64,000 bases of DNA. It comes from Anoplolepis gracilipes. Its lineage: Eukaryota; Arthropoda; Insecta; Hymenoptera; Formicidae. The notes under the pieces were generated by a model that had not been told where the DNA came from, did no database searches, and saw only the letters and a program-made list of their open reading frames with translations. Positions 36,522-50,084 of this stretch are shown here, in pieces. The translations under genes and the position numbers were made by a program. The stretch spans positions 7,634,501 through 7,698,500 of the forward strand of contig NC_132977.1 of NCBI RefSeq assembly GCF_047496725.1. Reading direction: 5' to 3'. Within the stretch, counting starts at the first letter, position 1, and the number at the start of each line of letters is the position of its first letter.

Positions 36522-39500
36522 TCAATCGTTGACCAACCCTTGAGAAACAGTGATCAGCTGTTCCTTCAAGACGCGGAAAGACGGTCGTACTTCCGGGCAG
36601 TGTGCCCAACATTTGCGCATCACCTGTCATTCGTCGAATTTATTAATTCAGGATTTAGAAACGAGCAGAGAAATAAATGATAACTTACCTCATATACTTC
36701 CTTAAAACATGCTTTAGGTCGTTCCAGAATAATTCCACGCTGTACTCGTTCAACGACTTCCGTATTCTTTAGGCGACCATAAGGCATCTTTCCGCACGTG
36801 AATACTTCCCACATGAGTACCCCATATGCCCACACGTCCGATTTCGAACTAAAGCGCGTGTAATTCAACACTTCCGGTGGCGCCCATTTAATGGGAAATT
36901 TGGTGCCACCACTACTGGTATACTGATCATCGAGTACGTACCTAAGAGTAATTGTGTTTGATTAGCTAAATTTTACTTATATATCTTTTAAGTGAAAGAT
37001 TTTTTAACTTTTTTCACTGTATGTGTATGTATAAATAAATATATATATAAAGATGCAATAATAAAATAGTTTTTACCTAGCTAAACCAAAATCTGCAACT
37101 TTTACTACGTTTTCTGATCCTACTAGACAATTACGTGCAGCAAGATCTCTGTGTATGTAGTTATGCCTCTCTAAATATGCCATTCCTTTGCAGACCTATA
37201 ATACAGGCAAAAAAATCTCCATTATTATGTTATCACTGAATTATGTCGGTATGTTCATATCATCTGTTGAGCAGAACTTGCATTACCTGTATACACATGT
37301 CTAATAAGAGGCCAACATTTGCACCTAATGACGTTTCGTGACGGCGGAGGTAGTTGAGGAGAGAACCATGTCGCATGTATTCCGTAACAATGTATATTGG
37401 TCTATCTTTACTGCAAACGCCATACAGCTGGACTAGGTTTTGATGTTGCAGTTTTCTACATACAATAAATAAATATGAAACTTATAATTAATCTAATATT
37501 AATACAAATAATATTTAATATTAAACTTTTAGAAAACAAAATATATTTATAAAGATTCAGTTTAAGAACAAGAATATTTAGGTGAGAGACATAAAGAACG
37601 TAAGAAAAATGGGTTGAAACTTACGTCATTACTTTAGCTTCTTCTATAAAATCATCCTCGGACATGGTTCCCTCTTTCATCATCTTCACGGCGACGTCGA
37701 TGGAGCCACGCCACTTACCTCTCCGCACGACTCCAAATTGGCCGGATCCAAGTTCTTCCAGCAAATGTAATTCCGCCGGGTCGATCTCCCATTTGTCTGC
37801 GAAAAAGCCGCTGTTAGTTAAGTGGCACCGAATGGCCGAGACGTCTTATTTTTTTATTTTATTTTACACATCTCTATTTCTCTTTATACTATACATGAGA
37901 GAAGAGATTAAAAAAAGTAATTTGACGAACCATGACTAAGACCAGCGGTCGGTGGTACAGGACGATCACAGGGGCTAGTCTTCAACCTACTGGCTAAACC
38001 ACCGCTATTGTGTCTGTGATAATTCACCAGGTCTGGAATGGAGCCGCAGCAATGCTTTTCCGACAGGTAAAATTCACCGCGGGTATTCTGTTTGATGTGG
38101 TAATGCTTCACGTGGGGATGTGGCCTGCGACAAGACGGAAAATCATAGATTATAGGAAAAAGTTCAATAAAAGAAAATAAAAAGCGCGAAACAATTTCAA
38201 GTTGAAAGTTATTTACTGATTAATCGAATCCATTTTTAATCAATTAATTTATTACTTAAATATAATATTGTTGACTTACACTTTCGTGTAAAGGGAGAGG
38301 GTGTACAGCCCTTTGGTCGAAGAATTGCGGACGACAAAACAACCCTCCTTATCTTCCTGCTTCAGCAGCGACTCGGCGCGTTGTCTTGACATATCACCTA
38401 CGTACCATCTACGACAGCGCAAGCGCAACGGTCATTTTTTTTTTACTTTTATCATATACGAACATCTTGCAATTTATGTGAAACTTCTATCGAAAAGCAT
38501 TTCGGTAGGAAACTTGGTCGCTCGATAACTTGGGGAAAAATGGGAATAGCAACAGAGCGTTATCGAACTCGACAGACTATCGAATTCTGCGGTTCGCAGA
38601 AAAATATATGTATTAAACTCACTCGTATTTCTGCAGTCCCAGTAGTTCCTTCTCTTTGACGTAGTTGCTAGGGATATAGCCGATCGATCTGCAATTAAAT
38701 AACTTTGTGCAAACCATTTCTCGCTAACGTTGCATGTTACACGCGTACTTTACCGCATAAGTAAACAATCCGGTTATCATGAATAATTATCGCTAATTAT
38801 ACGAGAGAACACCGCTAAGATTACTGTTTGTGAGAACTGTATGCTGTAACTGATTATTGTTCGCGATTACCAGTTGATTGTTGCTACCGCAAACTGTACG
38901 TATGAGACAAAAATGTGAGTAAGTTGTATCGTAAGTTAAATCGTCGGTCGTGGAAAAAAGTGTTGGTAAATGGCTAACTCGTAAAAAAATATTTGTGTAG
39001 TTGCTTCGAACAAAAAAAAAATGTATATACCCATTCTCATCCTTAACTTTCCACCAGTGCTCCTGGGAATCATCCAAGACTTCGTACTCCGCACCCTGCG
39101 TTATTTGCAAAAAAACAAAGTAGATCGTTACTAAATATTCCGTTTAATAGTATGGTTCTATTTTTAATAACGGAATATATACATGTATGTGATATATACA
39201 ATATTATATGATATTATATAATTTATATTATTTTTTATATATTTATTACTACTTTTTTTAAATTTTACCTTTTCGAGAGACAAATCACCGCCTTCGATGG
39301 CTCGGAAAGGATACAGAGCCACTACGACTTTCGCTCGCAACATTATCTTTTCCTGTAAAACAAAAAATTGATTTAAATTTGAAAATTCTAGATAAAAAAT
39401 CAAGAATTTAAAAATTTTTATTTCAACGAAACGTGAACCTACCTTCGTTTTGGAGGATGGTGTACCGGGGGTACCGCCTGGCATTATCGGAGTCGAAGGG

Positions 39501-42500
39501 GTTCCTATAAAAAAAAAGCAAATAGGGAAAAATTAAGTAATTGTCATACCTGTACGTCAAATTATCTTGCGAATAATTTGATAACAGCCCGTCATATTTA
39601 CTGACAATCGGATTTATTAAAGTACAATGAGGCAGAGATTTTTAATAATTTTATCTAATAAGGCGCATACACGCGCGACACGTGGCGATTTAATAATTAC
39701 TTTCTTTTATTCTGTTAAACGCGATCGTCGCTTAATGTCATCGAACGGAGGACCCGACAGTGACGCTTCCTCTTCGCGTTGCAACGATCGGCGAGAACTA
39801 AACGGAACATCCCGACTGACAAGTGTACCATGCCGGGACGACCAAACCATACCAAACCATGGATGCGAAGGACGACACCACGAGAGAGCAGTCTCCACCC
39901 TGTCTAGACAAAATCAATGCGACCTCAAACCTTCCGCATCCCCTCTCCTCAGCATCTCTTCAACACCGTTCGCACGTGTACGCTCGACGCGTGTACTCTG
40001 CGTGCGCGCCTGTTTTAATTACATCCACACGGCAATCGCATGCGTGTGGATATGAAGAATACGTACCAAAATTCAGAAACGTAGTGCGTGGAAAAATGCA
40101 GAATTTAATGCTCTCAATTTTCACATCGCGAAGTTCGTAGACGATCTAATGTTTTATGGACGCACGACCTCCCTAAACGCGGCTCTCATGTGTCATTTAA
40201 TGAGGAAAATGTGCAGAAGCAAATCTTCTTCGTTGCGCAACATTTCATATTTTATTCTATTTTTTTTTTTTTTTTTTTTTTATAATACCGCTCCTCTAGC
40301 ATCTCTTTCCTCCTTCGTATCCTTCTTTCCGTCGAGTTTCATTACTAGAGGCAATCCTGGCAACACGGTAAAGAGATTTTCGCCTGAAAGTTTTTTTACG
40401 GAAAATATCCGCGGAGTATCTTCGCCATGCTCGAGTGGCTTTCTGCCCTGTGGGAAAAACTTCCCAACAAACGAAAAACTATATGACCGGACGTGGAATT
40501 AAAACAAAAAAAAAAAAAAACAAAAAAAAAAAAAAAAAAAGAGAGAGAGAGAGAAACTTACCGCGAAAAAAACTCACGCGGTATTACCTCGGTATAGTGC
40601 AAGTAGGTATATTATACTTTAATTTTCTACAGAGATTTTTTTTTTCAAATTACATTCTTATCGTACGGAAAAATAGAAATTATACGCTATACAAGTGATT
40701 TTTTATTAAAACAATTGTCAACGTCAGCATCGTAATCTTGTACAAATCAAAATTTCTACGCGCGAGCACACAGTTTTTCAATATAAAATAAACGTACGAT
40801 ACACCTTGCGCGCCGGGAATCATAGAAATGCTTTTCCAAAGGAACGTCAGGAGAATCTCAAGAAGGAAATCTCGGTAATGAAAGTCTCGCCGGGACACAA
40901 GGCCCGCGACGTGAAAAGAGCGTAACAAAATCCGCCGGAGGCGACGGAGTCTCTCCTTTCGGTGCATCTCCGAAAATATTCCGACTCTCGTGGAAATTCA
41001 ATAAGTAGAAAAGAACTTTAAGAAAAGGAGAGACGTATAAGGTAAATCTCGTATCTAAAATAGCGACATCGCGATATTGAATCTTAGCATTGATTCAAAT
41101 ATATGACGCGATATATATTGTTAGGTAAGGAGATGTGTTTCGGTACAATGCACAATGTACAATTTTATTTCTTTTTTCCTCTTATACGTTTCCAATAAGA
41201 CACGCTTCCAAACGCTACTGTAAAACGAAAAAAATCGCCAATCTCGCTTACTCTATCTATTGTACAATTGAACTGGATTTTATTAACTTTGATTTATTTT
41301 TATATATATATAACACAAATATAAAAATTGCGTATTAATATCCCATGTATATGACACGAAATTGCGATCACGAAAACAAAACGAAAACTTATTTCCTTTC
41401 TCAATGTTGCAGAGGGAATCTACGTCGATATATAAACAAATCCCTAAAGCGCCTAGACGACAATAACCTCAGATGGTAGCCCGGTGATCTTTTTATCGAT
41501 TTCGGTGATGTTGTTGCCGCTGAAGTAGAGAATCCGCAATTTAACGACATCAGCGAAAGCGCCATTATCTATCGTGTGGATGTGATTATCGGACAGATTG
41601 AGATCTTCCAACTTGAAGAGACCTGTAAAGGTACCGACTGCAACGCGAGAGAGTTTGTTTCCATCCAATCGCAATTGCTCCAGCTGTGACAGTCCCTGAA
41701 ACGTTCCCGGCTCGAGGGTGCTGATCTCATTCTGTTGAAGATAGAGTCTCTTCAAACCGACTAGGTCACGGAGAAGCGCTTCGGAGACGCTTGTTATCCG
41801 ATTGTTATTTAAGTAGAGATCTTCCAACTTGTTCAATCCTCGAAAAGCACCGCTCGCCAAGCCCTCCAACTGATTGTGATCCAAATGGAGGCGATTCAGT
41901 TCAGTTAATCCGGCGAAGGAACCTGGAGCCACGCGGGCAATTTTATTGTTGTTGAGCCACAGGTAGAGCAGTCCCGGATTCAGATTCGAGAAAGATTCCG
42001 CCTCGATCGCCGGAATATCGTTGTGACCCAAGTACAACCATATTAAGCTCGACAGACCGGCAAATGAGTCCCTCGGTATCGAATTGATCCTGTTGAAGAC
42101 CAACGACAGTGACTCCAAATGTCCCAATTCCGCGAACAAGTGCTCCGACAATGGCACCACGTTGTCGTCTAAATGGAGACGCTCTAACTTTGGCAGACCA
42201 CGAAAAGATTTTCTCTTTAGCACGGATATTCGGTTGTTCTGATTCAGATACAAGTGCGTCGCTGTTACATTCTTGAAGGCATCCTTGCGAATCGCCAAAA
42301 GATCCAAGTCGCTCAAGTCCAATCGATCTTCGAAACGACGCTGAGTAACCTCGACGAGTACTCCTTTATAATAACAAACGTTGTACGCATCTATGTCTTG
42401 GCAGGTCGGTTCCGTCTTCTCTGACGAGGTTATCGTCGAAAATATCAAAATGATTTGCGAGAAAAGCAAAAGAAATCGCGACATGATTGAATAGATCTAG

Positions 42501-45500
42501 TTTAAAACGAACGCAGCAACTGCAAACAAAACCGCCGAGTTCTACGGTTTTGTATTCTATCGCCAGGACGCGATTAGATAGCAGAGCACGACTTTTGACA
42601 TTGATATCGCTGTTACCGAGACGAGAGAAACAACCATGATTGCATTCTCGGAAAGGATCAGATGTCAAAGTTGACGATAGACGGAGACTTAAATTCATGG
42701 AATATAATAACAGAGGTGAATTCTGCGTATCATTTGCATTTCTCGAGAAATAGAGAGAGTATCTCTTTCTATTTATGCTAGATTCTTAAAACATTTTTTT
42801 TAACCGCCTGAAGTGACGCTTTAATTAAAATTCGCGTGATTAAATACCTCGCATTAACCACTCTTATAATTGCAAATGCACTTTAACAAACCGCTTGCAT
42901 TGCGGATGGCAGGTTGTTGTTCGCTACTGATTATCTGTAACGAGTAGTAGAAAGTATGTAATAGTCCAGTGAACACCCGGGACAGTGAGGCGATCGCGGA
43001 AAGTGGAGTGAAACGGTAGAAAAATATCATGCGAGTTGTAGAAGAACGTTGAGCGCGTCCTGGGACAAATAACCCGAGTAATTATCGCTTTTCAGAAATA
43101 ATATTTTTTTAAATACGTACGAATTGTTCTCATCACACGTATTATCACACGCGTATGTATACTATTAATATTTATAAATATAAATAATATTCCTTTCCGA
43201 AATGATATTTATTTTCCCCGCGGGAAAAGTGAGAAGGGAAAGGGGGGACGGGGCGGGCGAGGAAATTCATATACCACTAAATATACATGCCAATATCAAA
43301 GTCTCGCTTGCAAATTCAAAGAATCTAGATTTCGTGAAATTCACGTCAATTTATTCGGAAGAACTTTTCGCATGCGGCTTTTCAAACACGTCGATGACGA
43401 TTTGCAAGCGAAATACTTCGAGGCAAATACTCCGTTCGATTGAGTTTGACAGATGAGACAAATATGTACCGGGGCACGCGAGCGATTTTCAAGGCTACGC
43501 ACGTCTTTTACGGCAAGCGATGTCGAGAAACTTTCTAAGGTATTGGTGAAAACCTCAGAAGAGCGATTCGCCTCTCGCTCGCGAGGTCATCGAACGATGT
43601 ACATCCCACTCACTCGGTTTCTCGATCCCCGGCCAGTCGGTCGGTCGGTGGTTAGTGACAAACCGAACCGAGATTACCAATACGGTGCTAATGACGAAGA
43701 AGGCCGATAAATTTAAGTCGAACGGTACAACGTACGTGGAATCGGCGTTGCTTGACGCAAGTCGCGCTCTCTTTTATGCTTTATACCTCATTTCTTTTCT
43801 TAAGAATCAACCTTGGTTGACGTTTATTATCTCTATGGAAGAAGGCGATAATAGATATACTCCAGTACATTGTCGCACAAACAAGCACGTATATGTGCTT
43901 ATGAATATAATTGCAATTAATTATTATTTTTATTCACAGCGCGTCAAATAAAAAGGAAAAGAAAAACAAACGTATAATCACAAGAATGCAAAAAAATATA
44001 CGTCATTGATTTTTGCCTCATGATTCTTTGATTATATATTCTTCTTTAAAAATGATTGAAATTTGTTGTGTATTCTCTTCGTTTGGAGAGAAACATTAGT
44101 ATACCCGTACATACTATACAGCGACTGCATTACCATCAGCACTCAACGCGTCGACGTTTATGCGGCCGGTGAATGTCACATATAATGGCCACATTACGCC
44201 TCGCGCAGCAAGTATGCGCTAGAGTAATTGGCATTTGTCTAACTACGCTCTTAATTGACTTTTGATATATAGAAAATAACGAAAATTAACAAGACGTAAT
44301 AAAAAACGATTTTTTAAAAATTCGATTTCGTGCACGAATTATCGAATATTTTTTTTTGACAGCTGATATTATAAATGACATAATTGCTCAGTATTTAGAG
44401 AGCTTAAAGGAGAACTTTTTCTTTATAGTTTATTTTAAAGTAAATTATTTTGTAAATCACGTGATCATTTCTCAAGCGTTATTCCGCTTGAAGCTGAGGG
44501 AAAGCTTCTAATTTATGGACGCAGATTTTTGTCTAATAAATGTAAGAGAGATATATTCTTTCTGATGATGCGAAATGATCTACATGCGATTGACGTTACG
44601 ATCTTGACATTAGGCGTGGCAGGAAAGTTACCGTAGTACCGTTCTTATGAAACTTATAGAGGTCGGTCGCGCGCGCGCCTCCGTGTAACCTTTTACATTT
44701 TGCGCAAGCGATAGTTCTGCGCGAATACAAATGTGCATGCAACGCGCGGATGCTTTCCCGGATCGCGATCGAACAAAAAAAAATTTTTTTAAATAAGTCG
44801 CCATGGTTAGAGAGAAAAACGAGGTTTAGAAGCAAGAGAAAAAGAAAAAGAGAACGCGCTAGATTGTATCACTTGTATATAGTGTGGTTATTCTACATTA
44901 CAAATGGAGAAACTTTAATTATTTCGAAGCCACGATACTGTTGTTGCGAGATTTATCGTTACATCTCCTTAAATATACTCGTATCTGTTGAATGTTCTGA
45001 GGACACGTACCGCTTATAACGCGGCTTGTAATTTTAATATCTCGTTCTATTAAAACGACTCCAGTCGCTCGTTGCAAAAGGTATACGGATAATTTCAGCT
45101 TATCGTAGAAATTATCGTTGAGAAATATCGCGTACTTTGAGGCCATTAGCCTCCTCGTCTCGTCGACTAAACCAGAAAAGAGAATCGAAATTAAATATCG
45201 ACTGTTTGTATCGTATGAGATGAATAAGATGGATCGAGGAAAGATTGTCGAAGCGTTTAGATTCGAAAAATGAAAAAGGACGAATCGACTCACCGGAATT
45301 GCTATGAGCGTGTCCGGTAACATTACCGGTAGCCGAATGAACCGCGTTGGTAGCGGCGTTCGCGACCTGTTTCAATGCACTGATCACCAACATAGTTTCC
45401 AGTCAATTAATCACCATTGGCATCTGACGCACTTTCGACGCACTTTTGACTGCGCACGAGCAAGGACGACTTCGACGAGCAACCGACTATCCATCCAAGC

Positions 45501-45604
45501 TGCTAGCTCGACGCGAACTGGATTCGGCTCGAGACGGTCTTAAGCGCGGACTGCTCGCTCGCTCGCACCAGCAGCAGCAGCACCAACGCGAAAGGGAGTC
45601 GGAA

Positions 45605-45650
<46 letters not shown>

Positions 45651-46530
45651 TTCGCTTGGTCCCCTTCTTCGGAGTTTCACCTTCACGGAAGTCTTTCCTC
45701 GCTGCCGATTAAAGCATGCCGACCATAGACTAAGACGGCTCTTCGACACGCACTGTGACGCGTGATGCGAACGTTACGTGGAATGTTGTACCTTTCTCTC
45801 ACCGCTCCGGAAATTAATATGTGTAATCGCGCGTGCGGAAATTAATTATGTATATATATTATATATTAAAATAAAATGTTTTATTATTGGAAATTTTTCT
45901 TATATTTATATAGAAATGTTTACATTAACATAAAAATTCTAATAATAAAAAATTTTATTGCGAGCACAATTGATATTAACAAAAAAATTACATAATGAAA
46001 AAAAAAATAACGGTTTAATTGACTAAATGGATATTTTTCTCATCTGCCCTTTCTAATGAAAAAAAAGCCTCTTAATTAATAGAGTTCAGTCTTGTGCATT
46101 TCAATGGAGAAAAGAAAAACCAAGTAAAGATTCTCATCGCAACAACAATAATATTCGCGCGAAGGAATAGATTGACGAATATCGATATTGGTTTGCGCGT
46201 CGATTCCGCTCAGGCACCGAGAGATGCATCGTAGAAGTTATAGAACCTGGGAAAATGGCTTGTGACATTGTAGACCTGCTTACCAGCAAACTCAGCACTT
46301 TGCGACAAGCACCTATCTATACCATTCACCCTCAGCGATGTCCAATTAAGTGTGCGCTAAGATTACTACGGGAAGCAGCAACTTGAAACAGCAGCGGTGG
46401 CGAGGGACCGTGTATTCGCACGGATGACAAATAAAGCGCGCATTTTAGCGCAACACGGATAAATAAACTTCTCGACTTTAATGAAGATAAAGATACGCAA
46501 TAAAACCTTAGAAAAGTGTTGGAGGAAAAG

Positions 46531-46566
<36 letters not shown>

Positions 46567-49500
46567 AAAAAAAAGAAAAAAGTTAAAAGGAGAAGCGAGA
46601 GGTGGAGGTCGCGTGATATCGTTATCGAGACTGGCGCTAAATCGAATTTCGAACCCGCTTCCTCGGCTTCCGTAGCCGTGTACTTGAGAACCCGACGTGA
46701 TCTCCTCGAGTTTTCCGAGCACGAATGGCGGAATACCGTACACGTCGGGATACGCGCGGCAAGCCACTTTCGAGATGAGACGTTTTTCGGAGCCCGTAGA
46801 TTCCCGTGCGCATCTTAAATCATTCGGTTCGGCCCGGCTCGGCTCACGCACGAAACGGATATCTCGCAGGAACGATTATTATCCGCGGAATATAAAAGTC
46901 GAGAGAATCGCGCGGACGTGGTTTACGGGAGATTTCAGCTCGTTAAGAGATCCGCATCTCGCTCCTCCCCCCTGCATATCGTGAATTCAGTACTGGTTAG
47001 GTGTGCTCGAGGGATATTGATTTTGCCTCTACAAATTCGCTGAAAATCCTAGCAGTTACTATATAGCATCGCATTATGCATTTTGAGTTTTTCTTGCGCG
47101 GAGTAGACGCAGATTCCGACCTCCCGCCGCTGCTGTTGTAACAAAAGCAAAGCTCCCGTAATATGTCGTCGTCGTCGACGACGACGACGACGACGACCTG
47201 AATCGCGAAAATAGGGGAGTCAAACAAGAAGTGCCTGTCGTAGCCAGAGTTAGCACTGCGTCGCAAGCATTTTCTAGAAAATCCGGTCCATCAAAACGTG
47301 GAGAGAAACTGGGAGTGGGTTCCTGATTCTCCGACCAACCGACACTCTCGAGCCGAATATAACTGGGTTTCCAGGACGGACGTAATTCCCTCGAGATGTA
47401 TAAGTGGAGGCTAATTTTAAATTGTTTTCCATTCGCGTCGTTAATTTTTTCGCGATTCCTAATCGTACGCGAGTAACTGATAGAGGAATATCTCGCCGGA
47501 TTGCAGTTTGATCGACCGTGAACAACCTCGATGATGCATCATTCACTATCACTTTGCGTATTAGCAGAGTCGATTTCATCAAATCTCATGGAATCATCCC
47601 AGGATTCCAGCCGTGATATGCGGTTTTTACTTGAATTTCGGTCGATCCTGTTTCTACATTCACGCTGCGTTTTGCCCAAGCGGATTCCCGCAAAGCGGTT
47701 TAAGCTCCGACGCTTTTGCGAAAAACGGAAGAGAAAACAAGCTTCGATATTATCATTTTGACATGTGTGCATGTGGATATACTTATAAAAGGGAACTCCT
47801 AAAAAATATAATTTTTAATTCAAATTAAATCTAATTTAAAAAACGCACCAGAGAAAGAATAAATTTACTCGTATACTTATACGTACGATTATAAACGTGA
47901 ATACACGTGAAGAAATTATCTGATTAAATTTCTCCCTCTCTCTCTTTCTCTTTAACAATTTGACAAGTCTACAAAAAATAACAATGCAAATTGTTTATTT
48001 CTCTTTGCATGAGAATCGCGCAATTTTTTTAGCATTGTCAGATTTGTTAGACCATCTAGTTCTCCATCTGATGCATCCTATTCCGTCTATGTTAAAGAGT
48101 GTATAAGTCTTCCTCTTCATAAAGATTATAAAATTCTGTGTTTTATGTTTTTCCATTTAAAATTGAAATTGATAATCGCCAAATAATCTAAATAAGCTCA
48201 GAAAATCTTCGGTTTGATATTCACAATATTACGTAATTATTATCGCTATGTAATAAATCCATTAATTGATACAGACAGCTTACAATGCGAAGTTAATTAT
48301 ACAAATGCGTATAATGTGCCGGTTAGGATATGAATGCGTGATATATATATATATAATACTATATGAATCATTTGCTTTATCTCCTTCTGGGTACAAGCTC
48401 GACGAGTCCGTTTCAGATAAATCTACGAAAATAGAGCACATGCGCGTCCAATCTAACAAAGGTATATTCTCCAATTTTATCATCTATAATCGTGTACGGA
48501 TTAATGTTGGCCGTATATATAAAACATTTGCTAGTCTGCATTATGATCATTATTATTCGTATTAATTGTCTGTTTTCTACTACATCTCTCATCAGAGAAT
48601 TAATATATATATGTATAGTCATTTTAATAAATTTTTTTTTTCGCGCAAAATTATTTCTCTTCATACTTTTAAAAAATTATACTTATTTATTTAAGTAATC
48701 TTAATTTAAAAAGACCGAATTCAAATGTATCTTATGATAATTGATGTTTCAATGTTTGTATAGAAAGAAAAATATTTAAATATAAAATTTTTTAGTAACA
48801 ATCTAAATTGAGAGACTCTGAGCAATCGCTAGAAAAAAAATTAAAGATGTATGATTAAAGACGTAGTTAAAAATATATACCTGTACAAGATTTTACACTT
48901 TGACCTAAGCATTAATTCAACTTTCCGTTACATTCATGTATTTTGATGTCTAGAAAAGAAACAAGAATGGAACGATATAATATCTCGCAGCTAATCGGAC
49001 CGACTAAATTTCACACCTCTAATTAACAAGAAAAAGAAGAAGTAATACGCGATACCGTAAATCCACCAAATTGGTTCTGGTGAAATCTTCACGATACTCG
49101 TAAATCAGTGCGAAACCGCATAAGATATCAGAATAAACATTATTTCAGCTGCTAGAAACTTCTATCGAGCAGCAATACCACGTTCAAGATGAAGAAAGAA
49201 TCGCAATGTGCTGCCAATCAATACGTGGAGAAGCAGCTAAACTCGAAGTGCTTTTTACGACCGTTTTCCATTTGCGGTTCTCGCGGTCGCCGATGAATCC
49301 CCATTGAGAGACACAATTGTGCGCCAGGAACATCCTTGACAGTTCAATATTCAAATATGCATTTAGATTTATGTGATACTCTCCCAGATGTCTCGAATAC
49401 TTCTTTAAATAGAGGTCTTAGTTTAGTATCTTAATAATTAACTCGTGCAAAATTGATGATGCAGCTCAGCATGGGCTTTTCGTTAATTATTCATATTTAT

Positions 49501-50022
49501 AACAAGCGTGATTAATGGTTCTTAAAAGTTGCTTTTTCGCAAATTATAGTATATAATATTGTATTATTATGTAATGTAATAGATATATGTATACGAATTA
49601 ATTTTATCTAGTCATTTTTTTGCGACCTCTCGTTTATGTACCCTACAATCAAATACTTTACTCGAACCGTTTCGCAAAAAACACAATATACATGATGTAT
49701 CAGGCTATTAGATCGACAGTTACGACTACATTCGATCTCATTTTATCACACCTATCACTTTTCTCTTTTATTGAATCTACATTTGCCGTCACATACACGA
49801 ATCGGTCTTTTTATTAATGGTAGATGTTATAAAACATTGTTTTTTGTGAAAAGGAAGAAGCTAATGTTTACGGAATACATGTCAGGGATAAGCAGCTTAT
49901 CTCAGCGAACGAAAATAAGGCAAAATGATAAGAAACACAGGGGAAATTCAATAATATTCCGTAACATTTGCACTGAATAAAGCAAACGTATGAAGACATA
50001 CAGTTACACGTACAACAATAAA

Positions 50023-50084
<62 letters not shown>

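Noticed and set aside
40149..40698. Two overlapping plus-strand frames in the Btk29A intron
   Set aside because: Low-complexity Phe and Lys stretches from T and A runs; no splice or domain support.
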